Below are positions 11,210 to 25,000 of a stretch of 64,000 bases of DNA, piece by piece. Within the stretch, counting starts at the first letter, position 1; the number at the start of each line of letters is the position of its first letter. The notes beneath the pieces are model-generated. The model ran no database searches and was not told the origin of the DNA. It worked only from the letters and a program-made list of their open reading frames with translations. Origin of the DNA: Halichondria panicea (lineage: Eukaryota > Porifera > Demospongiae > Suberitida > Halichondriidae); contig NC_087381.1 in the NCBI RefSeq assembly GCF_963675165.1, forward strand, positions 1,674,001 through 1,738,000, read 5' to 3'. The position numbers and the translations under genes were made by a program.

Positions 11210-12496
11210 AGGACTGATTACAACGGTATAGTATAGCATTAGCTATAATTATAATATAATGTCTACAAAATTAATATGTACCTTTTAACTTGTATGATGG
11301 CTTTGCAATTTCATCCATTACAAATAATACGAGTGATGCAAGCTGCGCTGTGCTAATGCCTCTCGCTATGTTTTACTTCGCTTAGAGTGTATAATTATAT
11401 AGAAGAGGTAAATAAAGTTTGCTTTGTATAATGTTCTGTTATAACATAACATTATAAGAATTAACATTATAAGGGTTCATGTCACAAACAATGTTTGTGA
11501 CAATGAACCCACACAGTCATTATAGAAGAGGAGCTTAATGGAAACAGGCTGTACAGTATAGGTTAGCCTCCTTCACAGGCCTTGGATTGAAGAGAAGGGG
11601 CTAGAAACCTTTAATCATAATTATACCGGTATCTACTAACAGTGTCTATATAGATACTAGTGCGCATGCGCAACCTTGCCCTTGAATAATAATAATTATA
11701 TTTATATATACCTTGCTTGGGTCTTTCACAGGAGTATACTCGTCAAAAGAGGGTTAAACTTATTGAGAGATTCATCCTGATGGTTGTCTGATCCTTCCGA
11801 AATAGGATCCAAAGAGATGGCCTACTGGTGAGGAAAGGCGATCGCTTGGCGTTCCCTCTATGATGCTCCGCAAGGCTGGTTGACCCGTAAACAGAAGGTC
11901 CAGCAGCAGTGGATCACTAGGTAACAAGGACAAGCGAGTGGCTAGTAGGGATCAAAACGGGATCACTTTTAGTTATATAGTGTAGATGGTGACATTCAGA
12001 TTAAAACTGTAACACCCTTCCTATCGCAGTGATCAATGTGTTTTGATACAAGTTCAGTAATTTTCATGCTTGTGTGCTGAAACAGGTGGGCGTACGTTTA
12101 TCTAATAAAACATGAGCTCTGTGACGCTTGGAAAGCGCCACACATGCACAGCACATTAATCCACAGGTCCAAAGCATGCAGAATGAAATTGTACGAGAAG
12201 ATATTTCACAAAGACCGGAGATTTGGAGTATTGGAGATAGTTGAGAGAACGTTGATAATCAGTTTTCACAGTCAATTCGGTGGTAGATTCTACTTAACAA
12301 ATACAAATTTAACTCAATACTTAAATGCTAAACCCTGTTTCTAGAACGTTCTACTAACAAACTAGCTACATCATCTAGAATGTTCTTGCAATCTAACTAG
12401 AATAGTCTTACAGTGCATGCAATGTGTTTAAGTCTGAGAGAGGAACTATAATTATACAAATAAAACAAGACAGTTATTTTTTGGACAATTCATGTG
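11210..12496. other. Spacer between the receptor fragment and the ROCO/DEATH gene
   Basis: 11339-11390 carries the words 'aatgcctctcgctatgtttt' that also follow the receptors at 41713 and 53270. A short inverted pair around 'acaaacattgtttgtg' sits near 11483. Nothing else recognised. Confidence 0.4.
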
Positions 12497-13010
12497 TCAC
12501 TTGTCTCTAGCGATCCTAATCTCAATCTCATTGGCAATGTCCCCCTGACCAAGAGCACGGGATCTGAGAGCCTCAATGAGAGCAGACCAGGAGGGGGGAG
12601 GGTCGGTCTGGGTCAACCAGTGCTCCAGCATGCCAGTTAAACAAGCTCCAGCTACATCATGATGGTTGTGATGGTTGTACTGAATCTCCTGTAGGAAGAA
12701 AATCACAGCATGATAACTTACTTCGTCTAATTGACTCCACTAATAAAACTATTTTGTGAGGGGCCATTACCTATTACTTGAAGAAGTAGGTACAGTACAG
12801 TACAGCATAGGATACATAAACCTTTACATCAATTGAAGGAAAGTCTAGAAATTCTGAGGCTATTTAATAGTATATCATAATTATATATCCTCACCTCTAA
12901 TTTCTCCATGGTTATAACTCCCAACTGTTCTCCCAGACACTTCCATTTGGCTCTTGCTTCCCAGGTGGTCTCTCTCACCACCTTCAAGTGCTGGTCTACA
13001 CTGAGTGGCT
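12497..13010 (-). CDS. DEATH domain C and end of the modular gene
   Basis: Two exons (13010-12895 and 12688-12497) form one DEATH domain. The first half has WEARAKWKCLGEQLGV. The second half has the strong signature GMLEHWLTQTDPPPSWSALI, then EALRS and a TGA at 12499-12497. The acceptor at 13010 (CTACAG/AGCC) was chosen because the more upstream AG at 13029 would put TGA in frame. DEATH domains bind other DEATH domains; three at the end of one chain would let this protein build large assemblies. Confidence 0.7.
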
Positions 13011-16000
13011 CTGTAGCAAGCAAGTCAAGCTGAAATCAATGCTAATAGATTATGACAAACCTTTCTGGACAAATACGTTTTGCTGACCCTGAGAGGGAAT
13101 GGATGATTCACCATCTCTAGATACTCCCAAATCCTGCACATAGGAGTTAGTTAATGCAATATACTGTACGATGGCCGAGAAGGGTCACCCGCCTCCGCCA
13201 ACTGCCACAAGGAACCACGCGCGGAGGTTTTGTTACTGATCGCGCATGCTATGTGTATATAAGTGTTATGATGCAAATTTAAGCACTCGCGGCGTAGGCA
13301 CATTAAACGCGCGCGATTCTTCCTATTGCCTGCGGGCGGTTAAACAAAGAACCGCCAACAATTTTCCAGTCCGTTTGCACAAGGTCAAAGGTCAAATAAT
13401 CATGTATGCATTCTAATTAACGCACGTATTACTTTGTTTGAAATGGCCATGGTCTCACTATAATAATATATACGTACTATAATTATATGCTAGTGATCTG
13501 CAAGAGTAGCTTTAGGACCAAATCCAACTCACTGCATTGATAGCCAAAGAATACCTTGCGTTAATTAGAATGCTGACATGATTCATTGACCGTTGACCTT
13601 GTGCAGACTGACCGGAACATTGTTGGCGGTTCTTTGTTTAACCGCGCGCAGTTCATTATGGCGGTAGGCGGAGGCGGGTGACCCTTCTCGGCCACCATAG
13701 CACTGTATACACACAATTGTACAACATACAGTAGCCCTCATATAAAAGTTCCCGTTGCGTTTCAGTTGCACGTAACGTTCCCGTTTTTACGGAGTCAGAA
13801 AACGCTAACTAAACGGTAGCGTATTATTCATAAACGCACCGTAATTACCTACACCGTTCTAGGAGAAAAAACGGGTGGAATTTGCTGAGTTAGCAATAAT
13901 AATTTTTATTTATTCTGTATGTACTAAGCAAGCTACAAATGTACTAACTTCTCTAGTGTAATCCAGGGGCATACAAATAGCACTGGGAATACTGCAGAAC
14001 TTACATGCAAGGCTGGAAGAAAATGAGAAAGTTGGTAGTAGCAAGTCAACCGGATCTCTCAGTCTGGAATCTTAGATACAGCTACATTATTATTATGATC
14101 TGATTGTACTATTACTTTTGTTGAACACTTCATTATAAATTATACACTATCGTATACAATGTCCTGTATCATTAAAACATCATGTCAAATGAAGAATAAC
14201 AAATTCATGTACAGTGCTATAAATATAAATATAAATGTTCAAACTGAATGTCAGTAATTATTCTAACTAGATCTAGCTCGCCTTGACCTTGCTTCTTAGG
14301 GATTCTGTACTTGCTCCGTAGCTGTTTGTGAAGGATGAGGATTCTTTGTTTAGTAGAACAGTTCACCAGCTTGATTTCTTGGAACACTAGCCAGCTAGCT
14401 ACGGAGCAAATCATGCAGCTACACGTGCGAACGTTATTTCAGAATTAAAACGGTTATTTCCGTACCGTATTAAATTTTAATGAGCTGGCTTCCGTTTTCA
14501 TTCCGTTTCTACGCGAACCGTTGTACGCAAATTGAACGGTACGGAACGGGAACTTTTATATGAGGGCTACTGTACCTGATGTTTCTCCAAGTCTGCTGCA
14601 ATGTCTGCTGCAATGTCTGCTCGACTGATGACGGGGCACTTTAGTGCTCTAATGAGGACCGACCAGGAGGGGGGAGGGGAGGGTCTCCTCACCCAGTCCT
14701 GCAACATGGCATGGAACCTAGCTGCTGCCGATGGGTGGTCACACTCAATGACCTGGTCATGACAACAATGATGAATATTCGCTCATGCATTACATGATTG
14801 TCACTCTGATACATGTATCAATAATGAGGTTTCATACCTTTCTAGCTTTGTAGTCGATATCCAGCTGTATTGCCAGACTGTACCAGTCAGCAGTGATTGC
14901 AATGACGGCTTTCTTCACTTTATCTAGTGGTAGCAAGTCTTCTCCTGCATGTGGTGATGAACCATGAGGTCACAATTTGTAATCTCCACAAAATTTAAGT
15001 GCCTCGAAAATTTCGCGCTATACGGTATTTGAAGTCAACAGAGTATAGTTATATACACAAACCTCTCTGTGTGCATGTGGCTGAGTCATTCTTTCCGGAA
15101 ATCTGAGATACTGAGAAAAAAAAATCTTTTTAACACTATAATATCAAGAGAGTTATGTTCACACTGGGAGTATCATAATGCCTGAGCTGCATGAATCATG
15201 TGTGTAGGCTCAGGTTTTAGTGGTCCATGTATGTATTAGGTATTATTATACAACCTGTAGAACACAATCATGCATGCACTTAATAATTATGAGACCCAAT
15301 TTTAAGTAAAGTGAATATAATGTTTATAGCGTGACTGATAGTGTTCCCATATTTACCTTGCACCAGGTGCTCCTCTCCGAATGTGTCATGGTCCTGTAAA
15401 GAGCATTATAATAGTTACACATTCTACACATTGTTTTACAAGCACTGTATGCAAACAGGCACCGAAGTGTGCATTTTGAAATGCTGCATGCAGTAACATA
15501 ATACTGTACACACAGTGCAAAGTAAACACCTTTTTTTCCAAGTACTGACAAATGTTGGTAACAATTTTTTCCTTCCTCAGATCCCATAAGATCCTAATCA
15601 GTGCTCTGAAGGTTGCTTCGCTGGGTTTGTGTCCCCTCCAGATTGACAAACAGTTAATCACTGCTACTTGATTACTGCTACTAACATGACCGGAAGTCCT
15701 CACATCAACTTGTTCGTTTCCATTCAACTTCAGTGGGTTGAGGTAGAGCTCCACAGTATCAAAGTGCATAGCTACTGGAGCAAGGTCCTCTTGTGTAATC
15801 TCTCGATTCAACTGTTTGTCAGTGACTCCATACTTGACCATCAACTCACAGAGACTGGTAGTCCGTGGATCCTATACACATAATTATAGGACATGTAATT
15901 TATATTGGATCTGCATGCATGTCTATAATTACACTGTTCTGGGAACATTTAAAAGAGTAAAAGTTTCAGAATAAGTGCGAGTTCTATTGCATTCGGGGTT

Positions 16001-19000
16001 ACTAAATTACAAATTCACCTGTTGATCATCATCACTAATATCATCATGAGCTAGGTCCTGCATGTGCATAGGGGAAATGGGAGTAGTAAAGTAACGTTAC
16101 AGTGGGTATATTTCAAGGGTATAAATGTTTTCACTGAAAGCAAGCATTTTATACTTACGAATTTTATCACATGCATATATGCATGCATGCATGCTGCAAA
16201 GCGGTTATTATTCTGCCAAAATTAAATCTTCGGCTAACATGCCGTCTTTCCACAAAAATGTATTATACCCACATAATACATCCACTATACAGTATAGGTC
16301 CTGCTATGCATGTGTGCATGCGTAAAAAAAATAAGAGCTAAGGTGCACGGTATATATTTTTAAAACTCCTGTTTTTGCTGGCCATACATATACACTATAT
16401 ATTACAGCTGCATTCATGCTTAGAGGTACATTATTATATACAACTCACCTTTGTGAACCATGTCTTCATTTGAAGGGTTACATCTATAGCAATCTTGCAG
16501 CTCTCGCAAGTCATGCTTTTAAGGTGCTGGTCTTCTGGATTAATTACTAGTAATGATGATCCGCTACCCATTGTTTTCTTACAGTTGCTTTGAGGGCATT
16601 TAAAAGCAAAATCATAGCCATGTGACGGCTGGAATAGAGAACTCTGTCGCATTCTGTCGATTACATCCTTGATTGATTTCTGTAACATGTCTTTAAGCAG
16701 TGGGCAAAATTTGCTGAACTCTTCATCTTTAGCAGCACCTAGGGGTCGAGATACTCGAAATTCACAATACTTGGCCCGGGAAATCAGCACAATATTGTAA
16801 CGGCCTCGAAATCGAAATGTGATTTTGTTTTTGTACACCACTTCTTCTTGCTCGTTCCCAAGTAAAAGCAGATCCTTGTTGTTATTATTTAATAAATTAG
16901 CCACAAGGGCAGAAACAAATCCCAATGGTACAAAACCAGTTTTAAAACGGACACAAAGGGGCTCTGGATCTCGAACAGTATCTGCTCCATCGAGAGACAT
17001 GTTCAATACCTCACTGGTGGCTGTTTGAAGAACTGCTGGAAGAAAGTACCCATTGATCGAATCCACAACCATCGGAACAGCTATGTTTAGATACTCCAAC
17101 AACGGTATTAGGTCTTCAATGGGTAATTGGTTTTTTTTAGCAGCGATAGCCTCCATGCTGTGATCTTCAGGAGAAAAGAAACCCTTTTGTGTGAAGCGAT
17201 CGAACACAGGTGGTTCTACATCTGGATCATAAATATTAAAAATAAGGTCACTAATAGAAGTGAAAACTGCTTGAGGACCACAGATGACGATATCCTTTGA
17301 AAGTTTGAGCTTTTCATCCTTCTGAAAGTACATCACTAACCCGATGTATTTGTGAAGGAATCTTAGAGCAACTTTGACTGTCTTTTCATCATTGATACCA
17401 AAACGCCTAGCAACTTCAACACAGTCCAGAAATTCTATGACACTCTTCTTTTTTTTCTGAGCAAGAATTTTCAAGCAAATACTAAACATCAACCACCTTG
17501 CAGGGATTTTATACTGTCGGAATTTGCTTTCAATAAGATTTTTAATAAGTTTTCTATAGTTATCAACTTCAGGTTTGCCCCCAGACTTATTATTAATTTG
17601 AAAGAGAACTTCTTTTTTGCATAGACTAGAATATTTGATAAGGCCATCCTTATAGAAAGGGGTAGTGGCCAGCGTTGCACGAAGTCGCTTATTGGTGTCT
17701 TCTACTTTTTTTGTAGCTGCTAGATCCTCAGATTTGAGGTCATCTGCATAGGTGCCCATAATCAATGCAAGTGAGTTGATTTTCTTCTTATTTACATCTG
17801 AGTTAGCATCCTGGTCAGAATATACATACTTCTCTACTTCCTGATCAGAGTGACCAAAGCATGCAATACTTGAGAGAGCAGTGAAAATAACTTCTTCTGG
17901 TGTATATGTGTAGTTTTTACAGATTAATGCTTCCATCTCGTTTTCGCCTTTGTATCTTGTCTCCTGTGGAGTATCCAATTCCCATAGAAGTTTCATGAAT
18001 ACAAGGTACATTGCTGGTCCAATTGTCAAAGAAGGTAGCAATTCTAAGAAAGCTGGTTGACCACCAACATCAGCGATGTTGATTAAGGCATGTATTGACT
18101 TTATATCATCATCGGGGGAATCACTCGATGTGGAAGAACGTAGCTTCTCAAACTCTTCATAGACTTCATCAATCTCGCTTTTTTGAACTTTTGTTTGAGC
18201 TTTTAGAGTGTCGGAAGATGGACAAGTATTATTTGTTAAAGCAACAGAGTTTTTTTCAGATTCTCTTTCATTTACTGTTGGGATCACTTTAGAATCAGAT
18301 AAATCACTAGGAGGTGAATCACTTTGTTGAAGAGATGCTTGAGGAGTCACCTTTGTTTCTTCTGAAGCAACCGTTTCACTAAGTGTTTCGGCTTCAGTCT
18401 GAATATTTAATAGGGAAATGAGTGCTCTCAATTCCTTACCTACGTCTGATTCATCAAGTACATGCCAGCTTTGTTCAGTTGACAGAGCTACTGATTCGTG
18501 ACTATAGCGTAAGAATACTTCTCTATATTCAGAAAGGCTAGTGCTTCTTGTTGGTCCATTTTCGGGATCTTCATCGATATCCCATTCCATGATTCCAAGA
18601 AGTCTACGGATAAACGTTGACTTTCCTATTTGTCCTGGTCCAAGAGCAAGCATTTTGAGACAGAACAATTTAATCTTTTTATCATTTTTTATTGCTTCAT
18701 CATAGATTTTATCCTCCTGTATCCCTGAAAACATATAAATGAATAGCAAAAATAAATAACTTTATGAGGTGTACAACTTAGCGTACAATCAGGAGTACAT
18801 TAAGGCAAGTTGTAGTGTAAACCAGGTTACGGTACGAGTATGTCATACCACATCACTATCAGACCGCATCTTAAGAGGGTGCATAGGTGTAGTGGTTAAT
18901 TAGGTCAAAATGATATCAGCATACACACGTGTGGTTTGTACCTCCAGCCCACATTTACACAACTACAAGTGTTAGTGATGGATTCAGTCCTAGATGTAGA

Positions 19001-22000
19001 ATGGAATGTGCGTGGGAGTTGAATACTCCTCTTTATGTACTCTTGGTACAGAGTGCAGGATGAATGATATTGTATTGCTTACGTGTTGTCAACTTCTGTT
19101 CCAGATCAGTTGATAAATATGATGTCTGTGTGGTCCGATCAAGGACTATTTGTAGCTCCTCATAAGTCAGATTACTTGTTCCACTGAGTAGCTCCGTAAT
19201 ATTTAAATCCAGTTCACCATCTTGCAGTGAAGTCACCTTCTGTAAAATTATTCCAAGGAGTTTAGACTCCTCGTCTTCAATTTTGGTTCCATCTGTACAT
19301 TCAATGAGAATTCTAATTAGGGTTAACTATTTTTTTATGCAAATTTCGTATGAACCATAACTGTTCAGAATGGTGACCTAGAACCTATAGCATAATAATA
19401 TGTTCGTTTAATTAATGGACCATACATAATCATGAAAAAACTCTGCATAATAATAATATAACATTTATATCTACCAATTTCAAGGACAGCCGAAAATGAA
19501 GGGACTTGCACATCCGATAAAAGTTGATCTGTGACAATACACTTGTAGCTACCACAGTGCTTGGACAAGGACTTCAAAACAACCAGTTCACTTGTTGTTG
19601 CTCCCTTGTAGTTAGCGTTGTCATCTGATATACTCTGATTGTTAAAGCACCAGTTGTAAGAGACCTGCCCAGGAGAAGACGCGGTCACAGCAATGAAGAA
19701 TTTGGCATCCTCACCAACTTTAATAAGCACATCCTGGGGATGTTGTTTAATGTTCCATTGAACTGAAAGTGGAAAAAAGTTAATGGAACAAATTAAGAGG
19801 GGCGTTTTGTGGTTAGTGCATTATGCTGTGTGTTGCACTTGGCAACAACGTATAGCAACGGGATAAAAGCTATCCAACACACTGGATTGATCTATAAGCA
19901 CTATGCAAACATATAATTATGCATGCACTTAATTATTTGTTCCCCATGCAGGTATATATTCCTCATAATTAATTGGGCTAGGTTTTATCCCCACATTGCG
20001 CTTAATTTTGAATCTCAGTATGTTGCTGGTGTAACAGATTGGAGTTATGCTCTCGTCTGATTTCTTGTTTCCACGCTTTTTTGTGGTTCCTCTGGCTAAT
20101 CCTAGCAATTTTTCACATTGCAAATGTTTTTCTAGTCGGATTATAATTATGCATGGTAACCATTGAGGCTCAGCCACTATTATATATACCCTTCAACATA
20201 ATTATATGTTAAATGAATGTCTCAAACGTTTCAGGTATGATCATAGCAAGTATTTTATCAGTACGTAACACTGATGTAAATTGTTATAGTATGTGTACCT
20301 CGAAGAGAAGCAAGGAGTGGTCTTATCCTTTCCTTCTCACCCATGTTAAAGTCTAGCGTGTTAAGCTGGAGACGTTTCAGTTCTCTGATACTTGTAAATC
20401 CATTTCCTTTACAATAAAATGAAAAAATAGTGGAATAGTTTGTGCATGTTTACTCACTCTTTAATTTATTGATTTCTGATTTTTTTAATTTCCAAGTTCT
20501 TCTGAGCTTATCTTCAAAGAGATCTGTTGAAACAGGGATCATTATTGCCGCATATACGAACTTATAATGCTTACCAAGCTCATTAGATTCAACACAGTTG
20601 CCGAATCTGTCCTTTACTTGGCATTTGAAAAAAACTTCTGACAATAAATCGCTATCTTTAATGATAAGACTGTCTGTTGCATAGCCGTCATAGTCGTGGT
20701 CATCACCATCACAGAGCTTTATCCCACCTACAAGCCATTCATATGTTAGTGGTCGTACTCCATCAGCACGTATGCTTATGACATTCCCTTTTCGAGCAGG
20801 CTGCTCGCAAATTCTTAGAGGAGTGCTTGGAACCTGTAAAACATAGGAATCATCTGTATACGGGTACTGTTTTTAGGTATTGCGTTTTACCTACCTTACC
20901 AAACCATACCATCATTTCTGGAGTTAGTGGAATAGCAGTTTTACATTTTGTACATATAACCTTCTCCGGAATATTTTTTTCTACGTCAATCTCTTTATCG
21001 GAATCATTATAGTCAAGTTTAGCGAGACATTCCTGTCCAAAGTCAGTATCGGAATTCCTTTGGCAATGCGCATGGAAAGCAAAATCATATATTTCAGAAT
21101 CATTGTTTACTGAACGCAAGCCATGCTGCAAAGATTGAATAACTTTATTGGCAACTGTACGTACAGTTTCCATGATCAGAGGACAACCATCCTCACTCCA
21201 AAACTCAATGCTATCATTATCTGGGAGCTGCCTAGTGACACGGAACTCACAATATCGTGGCAAAGAAATTACAGTGAGATTAATCATACCCTGAAATCGA
21301 AATTGAATCATATTCTTGTAGAGCTTGTTGCTTTCGTCAAAAAGTAGATCACATTTTTTTTCAGCAGTAAGATTTGCAATTAAAGCACACACAAATCCTA
21401 AAGGTATATATCCGGTTTTGAATCGAATGCAGATTGGTTCTGGAAGTAATTGATCATTTCCTCCCTTTTGCTTTCTTTTAATAGCATCTGTTTCAGCAGT
21501 TTGAAGAACCGCAGGTAGAAAATACAACACCTCGCCCTTACTAGAAGATACGGGAACTTTAGCAGCAATATTTAAGTGCGTTAGTAGATCAACTACGGTG
21601 GTAATAGAAAGAAGTTTCTTCTTATCTTCTTTCACGTGTGTTAGCATGATATCTTGAGGTGAAAAGCAGCCAGTTTCCACAAAGCGGTCATACTGTGCCT
21701 CGCTAACTTGATTCTTGTTGTGATCGTAAATATTAAAGATTAGTTCACTGATAGTTGAAAATACTACTTGGGGATCACATATTACAATTTTCTTAAGGCT
21801 TTCATGATGAGGAAAATACATCACAAGCCCGATGTATTTGTGGAGAAATTGCAAAGCAACACTCACCATGTCTTCGTCCATGTTCAAATACTTCCCCAAC
21901 TTGACACAATCAGCAAAGGAAACATGATACTTGTTTTGATTTCTAGCAAGAAGCTTAAGACAGATGCTGAGCATTAACCATTGTGTTGGAATTTCATACT

Positions 22001-25000
22001 TTCTAAACTTTTCAGTAAGTATTGTTTCTAGTTTTTTTCTGTGAGCTTCTATTTCACTATCTTCTGCACTCATATTGTTCACTAGTAAACTGAAACTTTT
22101 TCTGTGAAGAAGCCCTTCTTTATAAAATGCTGTGCCTTTAAGTCGTTCATTTAGCTGCTGGTTAGTTAATTCTATTTCTTCTTTATTTTTAACTTCATCA
22201 AAGAACGTTCCCACAAGTAATGCAAGAGAATCTTTCCGCTCTTTATCACCTGATGCTGGTTTCTGAACATATTGTTCAACTTGCTCATCTGGGTGTCCAA
22301 AGCAAGCAATACTTGAAAGTGCTGAAAATAAGACTTCTTCTGAAGTATAGGAGTAATCTTTACAAAGACTTGTTTTTGAGTCCTTACATTTGAATGGCAC
22401 ACTGTATCTTGAACTTAGATCTTGTTTAAGGTTCATAAATAAAAGGTAGAGAGCTGGCCCTATAGTTAAGGCTGGTAGCATTTCTAGAAACGCTGGTTGG
22501 CCACCAACATCAGCTACATTAAACAACATTTCAAATTCGACCGTTTCTAGCCTATGACTGCATTCATGTTTTAGTTCATCAAATTCTCTAATTGTTTTAT
22601 CAATATCTGATTCCCTAGGCATCAATGCACTTTGTCTGGTAACAATTGGCTCTTGAATAGTAACTGGCAACAATTTCAGAATATGTCTGCCAGCAGTAAC
22701 TAGCAATGATTTTATTCCAGTGCCTTCATTACCAGGGGATAAATCTGTAGTTACTTGAATACCACGATCATTAACCAGTGATTCAACAGTTTCAATCTTG
22801 CTTGCTCTTTGACTATTATTTTTAGATGTTTCATGCTGTGGGCCTTGTTGAGATTGCTTCACTATTAGTGACATTAGGCCACTTAGTTGATTGTGTAGCT
22901 CATCTTGCAAAACATGCCACTTTCTTTCATTAGTAATAGCACAAGTTAATCTTCCATATTGTATACAAGCTTCTCTCGACTCCGAAATACCTGTACTAGA
23001 TCGAGGCTGTGTTTCTGGAGGAGAAGTTTGGATGTTTCCTACCATTATTCCCAACAATCTGCTAACAAAAGTAGACTTTCCAACCTGGCCTGGACCAAGG
23101 GCAACGATTTTGGTGTAGGTAAGGGAGATCTTCTTTTTTATGGCTTTGGCATAGAGTTGCTCCTCTTTCAGTCCTGCATATAAAAGAATGTAATAGCACT
23201 GTTTTTGAGGTGTCTAGCCCAAAGGTACTGATTTAGTATCCCAAGCATAGTTAGGGTGCTATATACAAGTGGCTGAGGGCTTTTAAATCACATGGACACA
23301 TGTCTAACTCATTTAGATACTAGTGCGCATGAGCAAACCTTAATTAATTGCCTCAAGGTTTGATTACAATACAACAAGTTTACTTTACTTGACAACAGGA
23401 CACTAGGTAAGTTGCAGGTATATACCGGCTGAGTCCCATATATATAGTATACCTCCTCTGAGGCACATTTACCAGGTACTTCCCATGCATATACCGTATA
23501 CATGTATGCTACTAATTACCCGAGTCACGTGTGGGCGGCCACGGGTATAGTAATCGGTTGGTTTGTTTGTTTGTGATAGCCTTTTCTACTCACCTGGATA
23601 CCACAGCACTGCGTTTACAGCATGGATAGCCAGAGGAGGTTGGACACATGTCATAATGTTTTACAGAGGAAATGTGTGTGCATGCATGGAGAGATATACG
23701 GAAAAAAACGGAAACTTGCAGAGAACAGTAGCTATTCAGCCAAGTCAAAAGCCTGCAAGCGATTTTAGCACTCCATACTAGTAGTAAATAATGCTAAAAA
23801 TACCCAGTGAAACTAGAAACTGAGTAGCATAATTATAGTCATACTAGAAGCAATGAGCCAGAAACTTAGATTAGTCACAAACATCGAGTTGTTGCTGCAC
23901 TTGCCTTGGTTTTTTTTACTCCTGTCATGATGTATATAGCAGGTATAACAATCATATTGTTAAACTACTACGACTCATTAACTAACAGGAGATATAATAC
24001 AAGAGAGATAGACAAGCAAGAATGGAAGAGTTAAGTAAAAGCTGACTCAGCAGGATCGAAAAGGATCAATTTTAAGCGTATTCCTGAGATTATTGATGTC
24101 TATTAATGAGTAATAATGCTACCGGATGACACATGTCCAGCCTACTCTGATGGATAGCCTTCACACAGCAATATATTGATTTAAATAGTGGCAGATTTTG
24201 ATGTGTTAAAGCTTCTTTGTCAAGCAAAAGCTAAGAAGTTTGAACTTGCACGTTGGCAGTTACACGTGGCAGACGACGTATTTGCAGCTGAAGTGATCCC
24301 GTATATACCGGAATTGGGTCACTAAAGTAGAAAGCTAGAATTGTGACTGATTGTTGACTGACTCTGGATCCAGTTTAGCTCTTTTGTCTATATGAAACAG
24401 CCTGGCAGGAGCCATATTTCTCTAAGACTGTATGGCCAATTTTCCACAATGCATGCCTCATGTACTACCACTGCTCTCAGCATGCATGTGCCTCTCCAGT
24501 CTGGTTTAGTCGAGTTGCTACATGCATGCACTGCATTATAACTATACTCTTATAATCATGGCACCAGCCGAGGGTTTGCACTTCAGTGATCTAGTTGTTT
24601 CATTTTGCTGGAAGAGGAGGCTACAATTCGAGAGAGGCCACTGTTCAAGAGCGGCGTTTATTAGCTCCAGCTAATTCAACAACCTTTAGCTTGTTAACAA
24701 AAGTTATTTTCACCTGCATAAACTTAAACTCTGCCATGAAAAATCTTTGTGAAGCACTAACAAGCTGCTACCTGTACCTAGTAGCTACGTACATGTAGCT
24801 AGCTACGCTGTAAAAAATGGTTTTCACACAAGTGCGTGACTATTGTGGCAACTACCAGGAAAAAACGCACGTTTGCTACAATAGTCTGCGTGAAAAATAC
24901 ATCATTTTTTACAGTACTAGTGTAGCTGCTAGTATTAATAATTTGTTTGGCTGCCACGTGCAGAAATGCTAGAGTTAAAGTTCACTGAGGCTACTATTTG

